From Muribaculaceae bacterium (lineage in GTDB: Bacteria; Bacteroidota; Bacteroidia; Bacteroidales; Muribaculaceae), in assembly GCA_009775195.1 (NCBI GenBank), contig VSPF01000047.1:1-16913 (forward strand): a stretch of DNA of 16,913 nucleotides, read 5' to 3'. The position numbers and the translations under genes were made by a program. This document shows, one piece after another, positions 15,637 through 16,913 of this stretch (position 1 is its first letter; the number at the start of each line of letters is the position of its first letter). Under the pieces are notes generated by a model. That model was not told where the DNA came from. It searched no databases and saw only the letters and a list, made by a program, of their open reading frames with translations.

Positions 15637-16206
15637 CTATAAAGTCAAAGAGTAGATGCGAGAATAGGTATATATAGAACGACGGTAATCGCCAGTATGA
15701 TTCAAGGATTTCTTGTAATCCAATGTGAACTCATTATCAGAGACAAACGATAAACTGCCCATATTCAGAGAGCCGATAATAAGGTCGCCATCCTTGATGC
15801 TGTATTTGCCGACAGGACAATCTAATTGGTCGGTCATTTGGCCGATTGAATTGCGCCAGCTCTCCAATGATTCAATATACTCAATCTGGCCATAGGTAGT
15901 GTCTAAGTTAAAATCAGAGCCTTTCGGCATATTGGGCATATCCCCTCTGACTGTAACAAAATTTTCATCGAAGATTACTACGTCATAGCGATAATTCTCA
16001 TTATTAGGAGAACCTTCTAACGCATGAGGAGGCACATCTTTGTCAGTTGTGTTGTGACTTCCGCCAATATGCTCTATAGTCTTAATATGAGTTATTGCCC
16101 AATAACCAATGAACTTGTTTTTATCGGATTTAGGCTCATCGTTATTGTCGGAACAACCGGCAATAATGAGGGCTAGTAGGAAAAAGAGTATATGGGTATA
16201 TTTCAT
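15637..16206 (-). CDS. Lipoprotein with a lipocalin-like fold, unknown function
   Basis: A 189-residue predicted lipoprotein. MKYTHILFFLLALIIAGC ends in a good lipobox (IIAGC, Cys18), followed by SDNNDEPKSDKN, the acidic stretch typical of surface export in Bacteroidetes. The mature part starts with KFIGYWAITHIKTI, which resembles the first strand of Bacteroidetes lipocalin-like proteins (F-x-G-x-W), and continues with alternating strands (YDVVIFDENFVTVRGD, GKYSIKDGDLIIGS, NEFTLDYKKS). The fold call is by pattern only. The ATG overlaps the stop of a 40-codon ORF (ATGA), so it is probably translated by coupling. The gene is AT-rich. A link to the restriction enzyme is suggested by position only. 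Confidence 0.75.
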   Translation of the reverse strand: MKYTHILFFLLALIIAGCSDNNDEPKSDKNKFIGYWAITHIKTIEHIGGSHNTTDKDVPPHALEGSPNNENYRYDVVIFDENFVTVRGDMPNMPKGSDFNLDTTYGQIEYIESLESWRNSIGQMTDQLDCPVGKYSIKDGDLIIGSLNMGSLSFVSDNEFTLDYKKSLNHTGDYRRSIYTYSRIYSLTL

Positions 16207-16325
16207 TTTTGTAAGAATGTGTTAGCGATTGAAGCCTTACGGTCGAGACCTTTGGCTTGATTCTTTGCCGAGCGAAGCGTCGAAAGCGATGACACGAAAG
16301 CGCGGCGACGGTGTCGCAACGCCAT
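16203..16325 (-). CDS. 40-residue basic ORF between the NotI-like gene and the lipoprotein
   Basis: An ORF starts with ATG (16325-16323) one nucleotide after the stop of the NotI-like gene (TGA at 16329-16327) and ends with a TGA that overlaps the ATG of the lipoprotein gene (ATGA at 16206-16203). The product would begin MALRHRRRAFVSSLSTLRS and end KASIANTFLQK, is strongly basic and has no signal peptide. It is more GC-rich than the genes on its downstream side. Tight coupling at both ends argues for a translated ORF, but the stretch could also be a structured or recombining DNA element that happens to be open. I have an impression of having seen similar sequence in other Bacteroides but cannot verify it. 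Confidence 0.5.
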   Translation of the reverse strand: MALRHRRRAFVSSLSTLRSAKNQAKGLDRKASIANTFLQK

Positions 16326-16326
16326 A

Positions 16327-16913
16327 TCAATCTTGATAGCGTTCGGGATAAAGAGTGCGTGAAATTGCCTCTTTATAGACATTACCCTCCGGGAGATTTA
16401 ATGAGGAAAATGCTTCCTGCACTTTATAGACTGTTGTACAGTGTTCTTCCACGATGCCTAAAGGCGTGATTTCTCCGTCTGACTGTTCGGCGTTGGTATC
16501 GTATGCAATGAAGTTGATAGAAGCAGGTTGGCTTGGAAATTTCGGTAGTTTCTCGGTGCCCCCGAGCCTGTCAAGGATGCGTTGATATACGGGTTTCGGG
16601 CAGACAAGGAACAGACCGCTACGGCACAAATCCTCTCTTTGAAGAACCTGACCCTTGTATATAATCTGAGGAATAATACGTTTGGATACGTTCTCCCAAT
16701 TAAGTCCCGCAGTGTCGCTTATTACCTCTCTGCTCTCGGAGAGTGCTTTCTGAGCGATTCCGTAACTACCTGTTGTGTCGATTGTCTGCACTTCTATAGC
16801 AGTAAGCTCAGCAAGTTCACCTTGACTGTCCAGGCGCGCAAGTACCCAATCAACGAAATAAGACCCCATTCCTTTTCTCTGCGGTAATCTTAATTCGCCG
16901 CCCCAACCTTTGC
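16327..16913 (-). CDS. NotI-family type II restriction endonuclease, 5' end outside the window
   Basis: A minus-strand gene that runs off the right edge; 194 residues are visible. Its ATG at 16869 is internal, because the frame stays open to the edge and encodes family sequence (GGELRLPQRKGMGSYFVDWV). NotI has GGEL, then FDWTLA, then EIQTMDFHGSY; here GGEL, FVDWVLA and EVQTIDTTGSY are in the same order and spacing. The NotI active-site residues Asp, Glu and Gln (D160, E182, Q184 in NotI) correspond to the Asp of FVDW and the Glu and Gln of IEVQ, so the unusual D-ExQ catalytic set is intact. The enzyme would cut foreign DNA at a GC-rich palindrome, but its site cannot be deduced here. The Cys-rich iron-binding N-terminal part of NotI would lie outside the window. 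No methyltransferase is visible on the right-hand side. Confidence 0.85.
   Translation of the reverse strand, partial: KGWGGELRLPQRKGMGSYFVDWVLARLDSQGELAELTAIEVQTIDTTGSYGIAQKALSESREVISDTAGLNWENVSKRIIPQIIYKGQVLQREDLCRSGLFLVCPKPVYQRILDRLGGTEKLPKFPSQPASINFIAYDTNAEQSDGEITPLGIVEEHCTTVYKVQEAFSSLNLPEGNVYKEAISRTLYPERYQD

Noticed and set aside
16203..16326. Integron cassette attachment site (attC) after the NotI-like gene
   Set aside because: I looked for the RYYYAAC/GTTRRRY core pair; GTTAGCG near 16219 does not fit it, and there is no integrase in the window.
16142..16330. 62-codon minus-strand ORF in another frame over the 40-codon ORF
   Set aside because: It overlaps the lipoprotein's signal peptide in a different frame, while the 40-codon frame has the coupled start and stop.
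1..16913. Absence of the NotI site GCGGCCGC from the window
   Set aside because: I saw none by eye, but only about one would be expected in a stretch this long, so absence says nothing about the specificity of the enzyme.

Overview
The window looks like the chromosome of a gut Bacteroidales, most likely Muribaculaceae or a relative. Evidence: a TonB-dependent receptor operon with surface lipoproteins of the Bacteroidetes B12-uptake type, C-terminal domains resembling type IX secretion (T9SS) sorting signals, no strong Shine-Dalgarno sequences, and GC-rich, GAC/GCC-heavy coding. The taxon is inferred from gene content and style, not from a marker gene. No rRNA, tRNA, CRISPR array, transposase or integrase is visible.

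Region 1 (2-8915, + strand) is a tightly packed five-gene operon whose start lies outside the window: a BtuB-type outer-membrane receptor (5' end missing), a BtuG-like beta-propeller lipoprotein, a PKD-like lipoprotein, a second propeller protein with a C-terminal sorting-like domain, and a 981-residue multidomain protein. It ends at a clear hairpin terminator (8937-8969). The first two genes fit corrinoid capture and import. The last three are accessory surface proteins of unproven role.

Region 2 (8974-10759, - strand) is a complete umuD-umuC translesion polymerase pair with a candidate promoter that overlaps an 8-bp-phased repeat array. Region 3 (10881-11968) holds a small Pro/Gly/Asn-rich lipoprotein convergent with an NlpC/P60 cell-wall hydrolase lipoprotein. 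Region 4 (12039-14807, + strand) holds core genes: ispE (isoprenoid synthesis), grpE and dnaJ (chaperones).

Region 5 (14808-15180) is non-coding and repeat-rich. It holds a second octamer array, a hairpin, a heptamer tandem repeat, and the 3' stub of a minus-strand gene that encoded a T9SS-type C-terminal tail. Region 6 (15181-16913, all - strand) is a compositionally different, AT-rich accessory block. Read in its own direction it contains a NotI-family restriction endonuclease (5' end off the window), a 40-codon basic ORF coupled to both neighbours, a lipocalin-like lipoprotein, and an unrecognised 135-residue protein. The block abuts the truncated T9SS-tail gene, so 15150-15180 is a plausible insertion or deletion junction.

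The most promising places for something undescribed are the 40-codon ORF and its downstream genes behind the NotI-like enzyme, the two matching octamer arrays about 4.1 kb apart, and the multi-propeller tail of the B12-type operon.
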